A DNA stretch of 64,000 bases from Kosakonia pseudosacchari (GCF_900184035.1 NZ_FXWP01000009.1:124001-188000), one strand, 5' to 3'. Counted from the first letter of the stretch, positions 26,632-36,551 are shown. The notes: a model not told the origin generated them from the letters alone. Made by a program: numbers and translations.

Positions 26632-28071
26632 ATGACAGCACCGGTACAGCACCCTATGTTTATCGATGGTCAATTCGTGAGCTGGCAAGGCGATTCGTGG
26701 CTGGATGTCATCAACCCGGCGACCGAAGCGATCCTGGCGCGTATTCCTGATGGCACAGCCGAAGATGCGCGAAAGGCCATTGACGCGGCCGAACGTGCGC
26801 AGCCTGGCTGGGAAGCACTTCCCGCCATCGAACGCGCTGGCTGGTTACGCAAAATCGCGGCGGGTATTCGTGAAAAAGCCCATGAGATTAGCGCGCTGAT
26901 TGTCGCCGAAGGGGGAAAAATCCAGCAACTGGCGGAGGTAGAAGTCTCTTTTACCGCCGATTACATCGACTATATGGCCGAGTGGGCGCGGCGCTATGAG
27001 GGCGAAATTCTGCAAAGCGACCGGCCGGGCGAGAATATCTTCGTGTTTAAACGTGCGCTGGGGGTGACCACCGGCATTTTGCCGTGGAATTTCCCGTTCT
27101 TCCTGATAGCCCGCAAAATGGCGCCTGCGCTGATTACCGGCAATACCATTGTTATCAAACCGAGCGAATTCACGCCGAACAACGCGATTGCCTTCGCAAA
27201 AATTGTCCATGATATCGGCTTACCAAAAGGGGTCTTTAACCTCGTGCTCGGACGCGGGGAAACCGTCGGACAGGAACTGGCGGGGAATCCGAAAGTGGCG
27301 ATGGTCAGCATGACCGGCAGCGTTGGCGCGGGTGAGAAAATCATGGCGGCAGCCGCGAAAAACATCACCAAAGTGTGCCTTGAACTGGGCGGTAAAGCGC
27401 CGGCAATTGTCTTTGATGATGCTGATCTTGAGCTGGCCGTGAAAGCGATTGTCGACTCCCGCGTTATCAACACCGGGCAGGTGTGTAACTGCGCCGAACG
27501 CGTGTATGTACAAAAAGGGATTTATGACCGGTTTGTCAATCGACTTGGTGAAGCCATGAAAGCGGTACAGTTTGGCGATCCGGCGCAGCGCAACGATATT
27601 GCGATGGGGCCGCTTATTAATGCCGCAGCACTGCAACGCGTTGAAGAGAAGGTCGAACGCGCCGTGTCAGAAGGCGCACGCGTGGTGCTGGGTGGCAAAG
27701 CGGTCACTGGCAGGGGCTATTTTTACCCGCCGACACTGCTGCTCGATGTGCGCCAGGAGATGGCCATCATGCATGAAGAGACGTTTGGTCCGGTGCTGCC
27801 GGTGGTTGCATTCGACACGCTGGAAGAGGCGCTGGCGATGGCGAACGACAGCGATTATGGCCTGACCTCGTCGGTATATACCCGCGATCTGGCGACAGCG
27901 TTTAAAGCCGTGCGGGGGCTGAAGTTTGGCGAAACCTATATTAACCGCGAGAACTTCGAAGCGATGCAGGGGTTTCATGCGGGCTGGCGTAAATCGGGTA
28001 TCGGTGGGGCGGATGGACGCCACGGCCTGAACGAGTACCTGCAAACGCAAATGGTCTATCTGCAGTCCTGA
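26632..28071 (+). CDS. aldA: Lactaldehyde / glycolaldehyde dehydrogenase
   Basis: A 479-residue NAD-dependent aldehyde dehydrogenase, same length as E. coli AldA, oxidising L-lactaldehyde (from fucose or rhamnose) to lactate and glycolaldehyde to glycolate. Motifs in order: PWNFPFFLIARKMAPAL (about 150), NAD-binding GSVGAGEKIM (about 228), catalytic Glu in LELGGKAP (about 251) and nucleophilic Cys in GQVCNCAERV (about 285). AGGAGCGAGAC supports the ATG at 26632; the frame extends to 26599 without support. In E. coli it is respiration- and CRP-controlled; control elements were not resolved here. Confidence 0.96.
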   Translation: MTAPVQHPMFIDGQFVSWQGDSWLDVINPATEAILARIPDGTAEDARKAIDAAERAQPGWEALPAIERAGWLRKIAAGIREKAHEISALIVAEGGKIQQLAEVEVSFTADYIDYMAEWARRYEGEILQSDRPGENIFVFKRALGVTTGILPWNFPFFLIARKMAPALITGNTIVIKPSEFTPNNAIAFAKIVHDIGLPKGVFNLVLGRGETVGQELAGNPKVAMVSMTGSVGAGEKIMAAAAKNITKVCLELGGKAPAIVFDDADLELAVKAIVDSRVINTGQVCNCAERVYVQKGIYDRFVNRLGEAMKAVQFGDPAQRNDIAMGPLINAAALQRVEEKVERAVSEGARVVLGGKAVTGRGYFYPPTLLLDVRQEMAIMHEETFGPVLPVVAFDTLEEALAMANDSDYGLTSSVYTRDLATAFKAVRGLKFGETYINRENFEAMQGFHAGWRKSGIGGADGRHGLNEYLQTQMVYLQS

Positions 28072-28077
28072 TATGTG

Positions 28078-28098
28078 GCCCCCGCGTTTGGCGGGGGC
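28078..28098. terminator. Convergent terminator, aldA / hydrolase
   Basis: GCCCCCGC pairs with GCGGGGGC around a five-base loop in the 32-bp gap between the convergent stops, followed by TCGTTT on the plus strand. Confidence 0.72.
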
Positions 28099-28103
28099 TC
28101 GTT

Positions 28104-29030
28104 TCAGACTTTGGTTGCTATCCACGCCATCATCAGCTCCGGCCAGATTGCCGCCGGTAAGCCCAGCGCATCGCGAATGCCAAAACCGTGTTTCCCCTGT
28201 TCAAACAGATGCATCTCAACCGGCACGCCAAGGCGTCGCAGGGCGTTGAACATGACCACGCTGTTTTCCACTTTCACTGCCGGGTCATCGACCGCATGCA
28301 ACAGAAAAGTCGGCGGCGTGTTTTCATCGGCCATCTGTTCTGCGGAGTAGCGGCGGATCTGTTCGTCACCTGGCGTATCGCCAATCAGCTGCTGGCGCGA
28401 CATCGGGTGGTCAATCTCCTGGTGCATGGTAATCACCGGATAGACCAGCGCCATAAACGCTGGGCGAGCGCTTTGGTTATCCATCTCATCAACAGGGCGA
28501 TAAACGTTTTCGTTGTAGCGCGTGCCAAGGCTGGCCGCGGCGTGACCACCAGCGGAAAACCCCATAATGCCAATACGTTCTGGATCGAGGCGCCACTCCT
28601 GCGCTCGGGCGCGAATCACGCGGATCGCACGTTGCACATCGGCCAGCGGCGCGTCCGCACCTTCCTCATGCCCATCGCCCGGCAGGCGGTAGGTCATGAC
28701 AAACAGCGTGTAACCTTTGGCGTTAAAGCAGGGCGCCAGCGCGCTGCCTTCTTTATCCAGCACGACACGGCGGTAAGAGCCGCCAGGCGTGACCAGAATG
28801 CCGACACCGTTCGGGTTTTGTGGCGCGTAAACGGTAATGTGCGGGGCACGCACACCGGTGACGGATCGGTCAAAGCGCGAGGGGCCGGTATGGTGCTCTT
28901 CAAGCTGAAACTGCGCCGGGCTTACCGCAGCGCCAGGGGCTTCGCCGGTTGGCCAGACGGAGAACGTAGTGGCGTGTTGCACCGCCACGTTCATCAGGGT
29001 GAGTAAATCTTCCGGGCTGATATTTCTCAT
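28104..29030 (-). CDS. Alpha/beta hydrolase, esterase-lipase type
   Basis: A 308-residue hydrolase of the BD-FAE/acetyl-xylan-esterase-like family. The oxyanion region is VTPGGSYRRV near residue 85 (a GGSY variant of HGGG). The nucleophile elbow GFSAGGHAA lies near residue 155, a catalytic Asp is in HAVDDPAVKVENS and the His in FEQGKHGFG near the C-terminus. These give a complete Ser-Asp-His triad. The ATG at 29030 is chosen because it opens the conserved region; it has only a weak AGG upstream. It sits between aldA and gapC, where E. coli K-12 has no gene. A carbohydrate-ester substrate is plausible but unproven. Confidence 0.85.
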   Translation of the reverse strand: MRNISPEDLLTLMNVAVQHATTFSVWPTGEAPGAAVSPAQFQLEEHHTGPSRFDRSVTGVRAPHITVYAPQNPNGVGILVTPGGSYRRVVLDKEGSALAPCFNAKGYTLFVMTYRLPGDGHEEGADAPLADVQRAIRVIRARAQEWRLDPERIGIMGFSAGGHAAASLGTRYNENVYRPVDEMDNQSARPAFMALVYPVITMHQEIDHPMSRQQLIGDTPGDEQIRRYSAEQMADENTPPTFLLHAVDDPAVKVENSVVMFNALRRLGVPVEMHLFEQGKHGFGIRDALGLPAAIWPELMMAWIATKV

Positions 29031-29081
29031 GGGTTGCCTGGTTTGAATACGCCGGGTCATTCCCCGGCGTGGATGGTGAGA

Positions 29082-30083
29082 TTACAGTGCGCGATATTTT
29101 TCGAGCACGCGAACCAGCTGCGTAACAAAACCGTATTCGTTGTCGTACCACGAGACGGTTTTGACCAGTTGCAGATCGCCGGCTTCGGTGATCTCGGTTT
29201 GGGTGGCGTCAAAAACGGAACCGAAATGGCTGCCGATAACATCAGAAGAGACGATCTCTTCATCGGTATAACCGAAAGATTCGTTGTTCTCCGTGGCTTT
29301 TTTCAGCGCCTGATGGATCTCATCGACCGTCACTCTCTTCTCTAATATGGATACCAGTTCAGTAACGGAGCCGGTTTTCACCGGTACGCGCTGCGCGTGG
29401 CCTTTCAGCTTACCGCTCAATGCCGGGATCACCAGACCAATGGCTTTCGCCGCACCCGTGGTGTGCGGAATGATGTTTTCCGCAGCGGCACGGGAGGCGC
29501 GCAGATCTTTACCGCGCGGGCCGTCGACCAGCGCCTGGGTACCGGTGTAGGCGTGGATGGTGGTCATGGTGCCGACTTTGATGCCGAAATTATCCTGCAA
29601 GGCTTTGGCCATCGGCGCGAGGCAGTTAGTGGTGCAGGACGCCACCGAAATAATGGTGTCCTGCGCGTTAATCGTGTCGTCGTTAACGTTGTAGACGATG
29701 GTTTTCATCTCGCCTGCCGGGGCGGAAATAAGCACTTTTTTGGCCCCGGCATCGATGTGCGCCTGCGATTTTTCGCTCGAGGTATAAAAACCGGTACACT
29801 CAACAATGATCTCCGCACCGGCGCTGCGCCACGGAATATTTTTTGCCTCTTTTTCCGCATATACCGTAATGGTTTTGCCGTTAACGATCAGCGCGTCTTC
29901 GGTAAAATCCACGCTCCAGCCAAACGGGCCGTAGTTGGAATCATGCTTTAACAAATAGGCCAGCACTTTGGGTGAGGTCAGATCGTTAATAGCCACCACC
30001 TCCGCGCTGCTGTTGGTTTCCAGCAGGCGACGTAATACCAGGCGCCCAATGCGCCCAAATCCATTAATGCCAATTTTGCTCAT
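29082..30083 (-). CDS. gapC: Glyceraldehyde-3-phosphate dehydrogenase, GapC type
   Basis: A 333-residue NAD-dependent GAPDH, intact. NAD motif INGFGRIGR (residues 4-12), catalytic Cys in SCTTNCLAP (about 150) and His in HAYTGTQ (about 177). Its place between aldA and cybB is that of E. coli gapC, which is a pseudogene in K-12 but intact in other enterics. The housekeeping gapA is elsewhere, so this is a second GAPDH, perhaps for gluconeogenic or stress conditions. GGAGATGATC precedes the ATG at 30083. Confidence 0.92.
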   Translation of the reverse strand: MSKIGINGFGRIGRLVLRRLLETNSSAEVVAINDLTSPKVLAYLLKHDSNYGPFGWSVDFTEDALIVNGKTITVYAEKEAKNIPWRSAGAEIIVECTGFYTSSEKSQAHIDAGAKKVLISAPAGEMKTIVYNVNDDTINAQDTIISVASCTTNCLAPMAKALQDNFGIKVGTMTTIHAYTGTQALVDGPRGKDLRASRAAAENIIPHTTGAAKAIGLVIPALSGKLKGHAQRVPVKTGSVTELVSILEKRVTVDEIHQALKKATENNESFGYTDEEIVSSDVIGSHFGSVFDATQTEITEAGDLQLVKTVSWYDNEYGFVTQLVRVLEKYRAL

Positions 30084-30273
30084 GATCATCTCCATCAGAA
30101 TGTAATGAATCACCGTTTTGTACTTATTTAGTGATAACCTGGCCGGCGTTATTGGGCAAATGAATCACCGTCAGGCTGTGGTAAGTAACTGAAAAGTGAT
30201 AAGGAAAAGTTAATGAATTTTTAAGGAAAGCCAGGTATGTTGAACGCCGGTTCGTTCGTTTTGGGGGTTCCTT

Positions 30274-30804
30274 ATGCGTAGCAAATATTCGGGATTACAG
30301 ATCGCCATTCACTGGCTGGTGTTCCTGCTGGTTGTTGGCGCTTATTGCGCCATGGAACTACGCGGATTCTTCCCGCGCAGCTATCGTCCTTATTTCAATC
30401 TCGTACACGTTTCATGCGGCATTTCGATTCTGGTGCTGATGCTGGCGCGTCTGCTGGTGCGGCTGAAAAGCCCAACGCCGCCGATTGTGCCGAAACCGTC
30501 AGCGATGATGACCGGGCTGGCGCACCTTGGGCATCTGGTCATTTACCTGCTGTTTATTGCCTTGCCAATTCTTGGCTTGCTGATGATGTATAACCGCGGT
30601 GGTCCATGGATTGCTTTTGGTATTTCGATGCCGTACGCCGCAGAGGCGAATTATGATTTAGTGGATACGCTCAAAGAGTTCCACGAGCTGTTGGCAAACG
30701 CCGGCTATTTTGTCATTGCGTTGCATGCCGGTGCGGCGCTGGCGCATCATTACTATTTTAAAGACAACACGCTGCTGCGTATGATTCCGAAAAAACGCGG
30801 CTAA
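30274..30804 (+). CDS. cybB: Cytochrome b561
   Basis: A 176-residue, four-TM, diheme b-type cytochrome, same length as E. coli CybB. Conserved histidines in the helices are IHWLVFL (about 13), NLVHVSCG (about 50), the third helix pair, and ALHAGAALAHHYY (about 150), fitting two transmembrane hemes. E. coli CybB is a superoxide:ubiquinone oxidoreductase. A strong terminator follows 17 bp after the stop. Confidence 0.95.
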   Translation: MRSKYSGLQIAIHWLVFLLVVGAYCAMELRGFFPRSYRPYFNLVHVSCGISILVLMLARLLVRLKSPTPPIVPKPSAMMTGLAHLGHLVIYLLFIALPILGLLMMYNRGGPWIAFGISMPYAAEANYDLVDTLKEFHELLANAGYFVIALHAGAALAHHYYFKDNTLLRMIPKKRG

Positions 30805-30821
30805 TTGCTCTTCGTTGCCTG

Positions 30822-30845
30822 GCCCCGCATCCTGCGGGGCTTTTT
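30822..30845 (+). terminator. Rho-independent terminator of cybB
   Basis: GCCCCGCA-TCC-TGCGGGGC hairpin followed by TTTTTC, 17 bp past the stop. Confidence 0.92.
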
Positions 30846-30953
30846 CATTTCTGCGCGTCTAAAATGTGATCCTGTCGGGTTTTCCACATTGAAAAGCAGG
30901 GCGGAAATCACATTTTACGCCATCCGTGCTGTGCGCAATTCGTACAAGCAGTG

Positions 30954-30968
30954 TAGATAGTATATCTA
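30954..30968. promoter_or_regulatory. Palindromic operator-like site upstream of MHS transporter
   Basis: TAGATA-GTA-TATCTA is a perfect inverted repeat of 15 bp ending 29 bp before the transporter start, overlapping the expected -10 region. The regulator is unknown. Confidence 0.4.
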
Positions 30969-30997
30969 TTATAGAAACACTATCGGGCGGAGGGGAT

Positions 30998-32323
30998 ATG
31001 ACACAGCCAGTACAGGAGTCTCTTGATCGGATGGCAACACAAGAAGACACTGCCGGATCGCGCAAATTACGCAAAGTGCTGCTCGCCACCGGCATCGGTC
31101 ACTTTGTCGAATGGTTTGACTTTGGCCTGTATGGCACGCTCGCTGCCATTATCGGCCTGCAGTTTTTTCAGGCGGGTGATCCCAGTGTCGCACTGCTTTC
31201 GTCGTTCGCGGTCTTTGGCGCGGGTTTTATTATGCGCCCCCTTGGTGGGCTGTTTTTCGGTTCGCTGGGCGACAGAAAAGGGCGACAGAAAGTGCTGGCA
31301 ACGGTGATCCTGCTCACCTCCGGCGCCACCTTCGTGATGGGACTGCTGCCGACTTATCATCAGATTGGTATTACCGCGACGGTGCTGCTGGTGATAACGC
31401 GCCTGATTCAGGGTTTTGCCGCTGGGGGCGAAAGCTCTGGCGCGACAACCTATCTGGCGGAATATGCCCCCACAGAGCGCCGTGGCTACTTCACCTGCTG
31501 GATCGATAACTTTGGTTTTATGGCTTTTGTCGTGGGTTCCGGGCTGGTGTTTCTGCTGACAGCAACGCTCGGTGAAAGCACCATGAGCGACTGGGGCTGG
31601 CGCATTCCCTTTTTGATTGCCGGGCCATTGGGCTGGGTTGGGTTGTACTTACGAAAACATCTGGAAGATTCGCCAGAATTTCTCGACGCCATGAAGAACG
31701 GGCAAACCGAATCCGCGCCGCTGCGTAAAGCGGTTACCACGGCGTGGGGCGCGTTGCTGTTCTGTGTCGGTTTTGTGGTGATCAAAGCGGTCGGGCACTG
31801 GACGCTGCAAACCTTTATGCCGAGCTATCTCTCCACCGAGTTGCACTTCTCAAAACTTAACGCGTACGCCATCACCACGATTGGTCTCTTTTCCGTGGCG
31901 GTGCTGGTACCGTTTATGGGCTATCTGTCGGATAAATATGGCCGTAAGCCGTTAATGCTGACCGGGTGCGCCGGGTTTATTCTGCTGAGTTACCCGGCCA
32001 TGATGGTGATGGCGAACGGCGATGTGCTCTCTGCGGTGCTGGCAATGGTGATGCTGGGGGCGTTTATCGCCGCGTTTGATGGCGCGTGTACCGCCGCAAT
32101 GGCGGAACTTTTCCCTACCAGTGTGCGCTATGGCGGGTTGTCTATCGCCTATAACTTTGCCGTCGCCTTCTTTGGCGGCATCACACCTTGGTTCTCTGCC
32201 TGGCTTATTACCAGCACCGGCGATAAATTCTCGCCTGCCTTCTATGTGATGGGCGCGGCGCTAATTACCTTCCTGACAGTGCTGCGCGCCCGCGAAACCG
32301 CAGGGCAGCCGCTAAAACGCTGA
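30998..32323 (+). CDS. MHS-family (ProP/KgtP-like) MFS transporter
   Basis: A 441-residue inner-membrane symporter with about 12 TM helices. It has the metabolite:H+ symporter signatures ATGIGHFVEWFDFGLYG (N-terminal helix), GSLGDRKGRQK (motif A after TM2), IQGFAAGGESSGA, and a repeated GYLSDKYGRKP motif in the second half. MHS members take up dicarboxylates, 2-oxoglutarate, proline/betaine or aromatic acids. GGAGGGGAT before 30998 marks the start; the frame runs to 30926 without one. K-12 has ydcA/hokB here instead. The substrate is unknown. Confidence 0.9.
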   Translation: MTQPVQESLDRMATQEDTAGSRKLRKVLLATGIGHFVEWFDFGLYGTLAAIIGLQFFQAGDPSVALLSSFAVFGAGFIMRPLGGLFFGSLGDRKGRQKVLATVILLTSGATFVMGLLPTYHQIGITATVLLVITRLIQGFAAGGESSGATTYLAEYAPTERRGYFTCWIDNFGFMAFVVGSGLVFLLTATLGESTMSDWGWRIPFLIAGPLGWVGLYLRKHLEDSPEFLDAMKNGQTESAPLRKAVTTAWGALLFCVGFVVIKAVGHWTLQTFMPSYLSTELHFSKLNAYAITTIGLFSVAVLVPFMGYLSDKYGRKPLMLTGCAGFILLSYPAMMVMANGDVLSAVLAMVMLGAFIAAFDGACTAAMAELFPTSVRYGGLSIAYNFAVAFFGGITPWFSAWLITSTGDKFSPAFYVMGAALITFLTVLRARETAGQPLKR

Positions 32324-32329
32324 CGTTTT

Positions 32330-32354
32330 GCCCGGAGGAACCCTCCGGGCTATT
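32330..32354 (+). terminator. Hairpin after MHS transporter
   Basis: GCCCGGAGG-AAC-CCTCCGGGC stem followed by TATT; a terminator of moderate quality. The next 150 bp contain nothing recognisable. Confidence 0.65.
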
Positions 32355-32505
32355 AGGTAAATCTGAAACAGGATATTGCGCGTATCCGTTACGGTACAAG
32401 GCCCGCCTGCGGTGCGCAATTGCGGATAACTTTTCTTTCAGTGTTCACCTGCGAAGGGATTAATTATCTGCCCGACCAGGAAATAAATATCAACGTGATA
32501 TTAAC

Positions 32506-32847
32506 CTAGGAAATCATTTTTATTCCATAGGGACAAAGTTCGAATAAACAAGTCTGCTGCTTTTCACAATTCCGCAATGAAACGTTATCATTACCAGGGC
32601 AATGACAACTATTTTTTAAAGTCTGCCAGATAGCAGGGAAAAAAGGCATGGTATGAATAACGCGAAAATCCTGAGGTTTTCCATCAATGAATACACGTGC
32701 GCCATCAGTGCGTAAGTAATTGTTTGGCCGCAAAAAATAGTTGCCGCGATACCAGATAATGACCGATCGTTTTTCACTATTCCTGGCGACGGCAAATGCT
32801 GTGCCGGTCGTTGGGGAAAGTAACATGTCCGTAATATCCCAGCGCAT
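32506..32847 (-). CDS. Hypothetical protein, unrecognised
   Basis: A 113-residue protein that I do not recognise. No signal peptide or clear TM helix. The N-terminal half reads like a small globular domain (AFAVARNSEKRSVIIWYRG, DGARVFIDGKPQDF); the C-terminal half has five cysteines (SCHCPGND, NCEKQQTC, ELCPYG) that could bind metal or form disulfides. AAGGAGAACTT lies ideally before the ATG, which supports a real gene. The surrounding DNA is AT-richer than the flanks. Confidence 0.6.
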   Translation of the reverse strand: MRWDITDMLLSPTTGTAFAVARNSEKRSVIIWYRGNYFLRPNNYLRTDGARVFIDGKPQDFRVIHTMPFFPAIWQTLKNSCHCPGNDNVSLRNCEKQQTCLFELCPYGIKMIS

Positions 32848-33120
32848 AAGTTCTCCTTGCTAATAGCACAATGCTCTACTAAGAAAAATCTTATCAAATA
32901 ATTAGCGCCAGGCCTAAGTTAAATTTTATATTTAATATTACGCTGATTAACTTACGATATATTTAATTAATTTTACTTAAGATTTTGATGTGAAACAAAA
33001 ATGGTGAGGTTTTGTACAATATATTTTAACGATATTTATCCTTTTCGACAGAATACATTATGTTTTCACTCTGCTAGAGTCATCACGTTACGTCATTCTC
33101 GCCTTGCCAGGAGGTTTCCC

Positions 33121-33750
33121 GTGCTGTTGTCCAGTCTGATTGCGATTGCCGCCGTGCTAATGATGGGGGGAATGAGCCCAGGTCCGAGTTTTATTTACGT
33201 TGCGCGTAATTCACTGGCGCACTCACGTGTGCATGGTTTAGTCACTTCGCTGGGAATGGGGGTAGGAGCGGCGACGTTTGCGCTGATGGCCACGCTGGGA
33301 TTGCAAAGGGTGCTAAATGCGGTGCCTGAATTCTATATGGCGCTAAAGATAGCAGGGGGCGCGTATCTTATCTGGATGGCAGTGAAGATTTTTCGCAGTG
33401 CATCGCAGCCATTGACGCTCGCTTTGAGCCATAACGACGCCCCCAAAGGGCTGTGGAAGACGTTTCGCGATGGATTGTTTATTCAGTTAAGCAACCCGAA
33501 AACGGCCATCGTATTCGCGTCTATTTTCACCGCGCTGCTGCCAGCGAATATTCCGACCATCTTCTATTATGTGATCCCGCTGATGAGCTTTGTGATTGAT
33601 GCGGGCTGGTATTCGCTGGTGGCGCTGCTGCTCTCAGCCGAGAAACCGCGCCGCGTCTATTTGCGCATCAAGACGGCGGTGGACAGAACATCGGCCACGG
33701 TGCTGAGTATTTTGGGGATCAAGCTGGTATATTCATCGCTGATGGAGTAA
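33121..33750 (+). CDS. LysE/RhtB-family amino-acid exporter
   Basis: A 209-residue inner-membrane exporter with about six TM helices. GMSPGPSFIYVARN near the N-terminus and NPKTAIVFASIF in the middle are the hallmark motifs of the LysE/RhtB family. The start is a GTG at 33121 with AGGAGG six bases upstream, giving the normal family length; the frame extends upstream to 33001 as AT-rich non-conserved sequence. RhtB-like members export homoserine, threonine or leucine; the substrate is not clear. A terminator-like hairpin follows at 33895. Confidence 0.88.
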   Translation: MLLSSLIAIAAVLMMGGMSPGPSFIYVARNSLAHSRVHGLVTSLGMGVGAATFALMATLGLQRVLNAVPEFYMALKIAGGAYLIWMAVKIFRSASQPLTLALSHNDAPKGLWKTFRDGLFIQLSNPKTAIVFASIFTALLPANIPTIFYYVIPLMSFVIDAGWYSLVALLLSAEKPRRVYLRIKTAVDRTSATVLSILGIKLVYSSLME

Positions 33751-33857
33751 TACCGATGCTGAGCACAAAAGACTCACTTTAGACAGTTCGCAGCAATCAT
33801 TGTTTAAGCTCGTTTAGATGATGCGTGAAATGTGAGTTGGTTGTGGTTAATACGTAA

Positions 33858-33879
33858 TAAAAAAGTAGATCGTTCTACT
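33858..33879 (-). terminator. Terminator for the 34006-34485 gene
   Basis: On the minus strand AGTAGA-ACGA-TCTACT is followed by a T run (the A run at 33859-33864). It is about 125 bp downstream of the hypothetical gene stop. Confidence 0.6.
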
Positions 33880-33894
33880 GAATACTAATAACCA

Positions 33895-33945
33895 AACGCC
33901 GTCGGTTTCCAGCCGCGCACCCTGCGCATTGCCGACGGCGTTTTA
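33895..33945 (+). terminator. Terminator after lysE-like gene
   Basis: AACGCCGTCGG (33895-33905) pairs with CCGACGGCGTT (33932-33942) across a long GC-rich loop, then TTATT. It lies about 145 bp after the exporter stop and could serve either strand. Confidence 0.65.
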
Positions 33946-34005
33946 TTAAGCTTAAAAATGAGAGAGAAATTGGTAAATATGCTAAATGTTTGAGGTTGAA
34001 AATTG

Positions 34006-34485
34006 TTACTCTGAGATAGAAATAAGATTCATCGAAAATAAGGTGGAAAAAAGGTTGTTAAAGAAAATCTCATAGCTTGAATCATTCCCAATAAAGCCAG
34101 AGAACTTTTGCTCGCCATTAGAAATGATATCTTTATTTAAGTAATTTTTTACCTTAACCCCACCATTCCCATATATGTGGAAGGATAAGATAATTTCTGA
34201 TGATTTTGTATATTCATCGATATTTAAAATATCAATTGCGCGAATAGGTCCTCGATCAGTGAAAATAAATTTTTCTTTAATGTAAACAATAAGTCCGACA
34301 GGAGTTAAATCCAAGTTAAAAACACCGTCTTTATAAAAAACGTTATAAAGTAACGGTTTTTTGTCTTTGTAAGCTGTTTCGTGTGAATCAATTATTTCCT
34401 TCATGAATAAATGTCTTTGACCCATAACGGTCGGGCCAAATTGATCTGCGGCGAAACGTAAGAATTCAAATTTTTTTTGATTCAT
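34006..34485 (-). CDS. AT-rich hypothetical protein, likely acquired
   Basis: A 159-residue protein that I do not recognise. It is rich in Lys, Ile, Asn and Phe, and its DNA is far more AT-rich than the flanking genes, pointing to horizontal acquisition. No signal peptide or TM helix. Features include an N-terminal amphipathic stretch (KKFEFLRFAADQFG), beta-rich middle (DGVFNLDLTPVGLIVYIKE, FIFTDRGPIRAIDIL) and acidic/Ser C-terminus. Small soluble AT-rich orphans of this size are often immunity or anti-toxin proteins, but no partner toxin is seen next to it, so that is a guess. ACGGAGTAAATA gives a good ribosome-binding site. Confidence 0.62.
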   Translation of the reverse strand: MNQKKFEFLRFAADQFGPTVMGQRHLFMKEIIDSHETAYKDKKPLLYNVFYKDGVFNLDLTPVGLIVYIKEKFIFTDRGPIRAIDILNIDEYTKSSEIILSFHIYGNGGVKVKNYLNKDIISNGEQKFSGFIGNDSSYEIFFNNLFSTLFSMNLISISE

Positions 34486-34640
34486 TATTTACTCCGTGTG
34501 TTTTATTTGTTTGGAAAAATAACAAATTACTACTTATCTAATGATTTGTCTAAAATACATAATTATTCGTCATGAATATATATTATAAAAATTGTATTCG
34601 TGTCTATTATTGGTTTTTCCAACGTGAGAATTGGGACTTC

Positions 34641-34769
34641 ATGCGCGTAGAAATCGATGGCGTTACTTATGTGTCTACATGCAACCCAGCACCAGCTCGT
34701 ACTGGTATTGCCATTTCCACATATAAACGATCTGGCGCATTGAGTCAGGCAGAGCAAATAACAGAGTAA
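34641..34769 (+). pseudogene. Truncated gene start, possibly glycosyltransferase-2-like
   Basis: A 42-codon frame, MRVEIDGVTYVSTCN then GIAISTYKRSGALSQAEQ, ending at TAA 34767-34769. The GIAISTYKR segment looks like the first beta-strand of GT2 family glycosyltransferases (typically G-[IV]-x-I-[TS]-[TS]-x-[NK]-R), and such proteins run to 200 or more residues. The homology-like reading stops abruptly at the stop codon, so this is probably a 5' remnant of a longer gene. The identification is from memory of the motif only. Confidence 0.35.
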
Positions 34770-35063
34770 ATAATTGACCTGCCCCCAGGATTAGATACCA
34801 CGTTCAGTTAGTAATGCCGGTTGTGTGACCATGACCCCGAATATGCATATAACAGCAGTGTCTTATTTTTTGAGTACTGATATTTATTCGGTTCCAAATG
34901 CAGACTTGAAAGCTTTAATTTTGGGGGCAAAAAAGCTGTTGGGGGCATGTTTGGGGCGCTGAAAAGTCTCTATATGGCTTGTAGTGTCTTTATGATGAAT
35001 CTGATAACCATATGATATCCATATAAAACTTAATGTTTACAGCATTATAAAATAAAAGTTACC
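34770..35063. other. Intergenic stretch, no gene seen
   Basis: About 290 bp between the truncated frame and the frmR operator. It is AT-rich. The first part (TGACCTGCCCCCAGGATTAG at 34776-34795) has a TG start and C-run reminiscent of IS3-family ends, but no transposase or partner end is visible. A GGGGGCA element occurs twice (around 34922 and 34940). The frmR promoter must lie near the right end. Confidence 0.4.
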
Positions 35064-35080
35064 ATACCCCCCTATAGTAT
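35064..35080. promoter_or_regulatory. FrmR operator
   Basis: ATAC-CCCCCTATA-GTAT: inverted ATAC/GTAT arms around a C-tract, typical of CsoR/RcnR/FrmR-family sites, positioned immediately before the frmR ribosome-binding site. FrmR is known to repress its own operon and to release DNA on reacting with formaldehyde. Confidence 0.75.
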
Positions 35081-35092
35081 CAAGGAGGTTAC

Positions 35093-36519
<1,427 letters not shown>

Positions 36520-36530
36520 GCCTTCCTCAC

Positions 36531-36551
36531 GCCAGCGGTGTCACCGCTGGC
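36531..36551 (+). terminator. Hairpin after frmA
   Basis: GCCAGCGGT-GTC-ACCGCTGGC is a perfect 9-bp stem 11 bp after the frmA stop. There is no T-tract, so it may protect the mRNA end rather than terminate. Confidence 0.5.

Noticed and set aside
32356-33120. hokB/sokB toxin-antitoxin or RydC RNA, which E. coli has near cybB-trg
   Set aside because: No Hok-like peptide and no sequence matching the RydC pseudoknot as recalled could be found.
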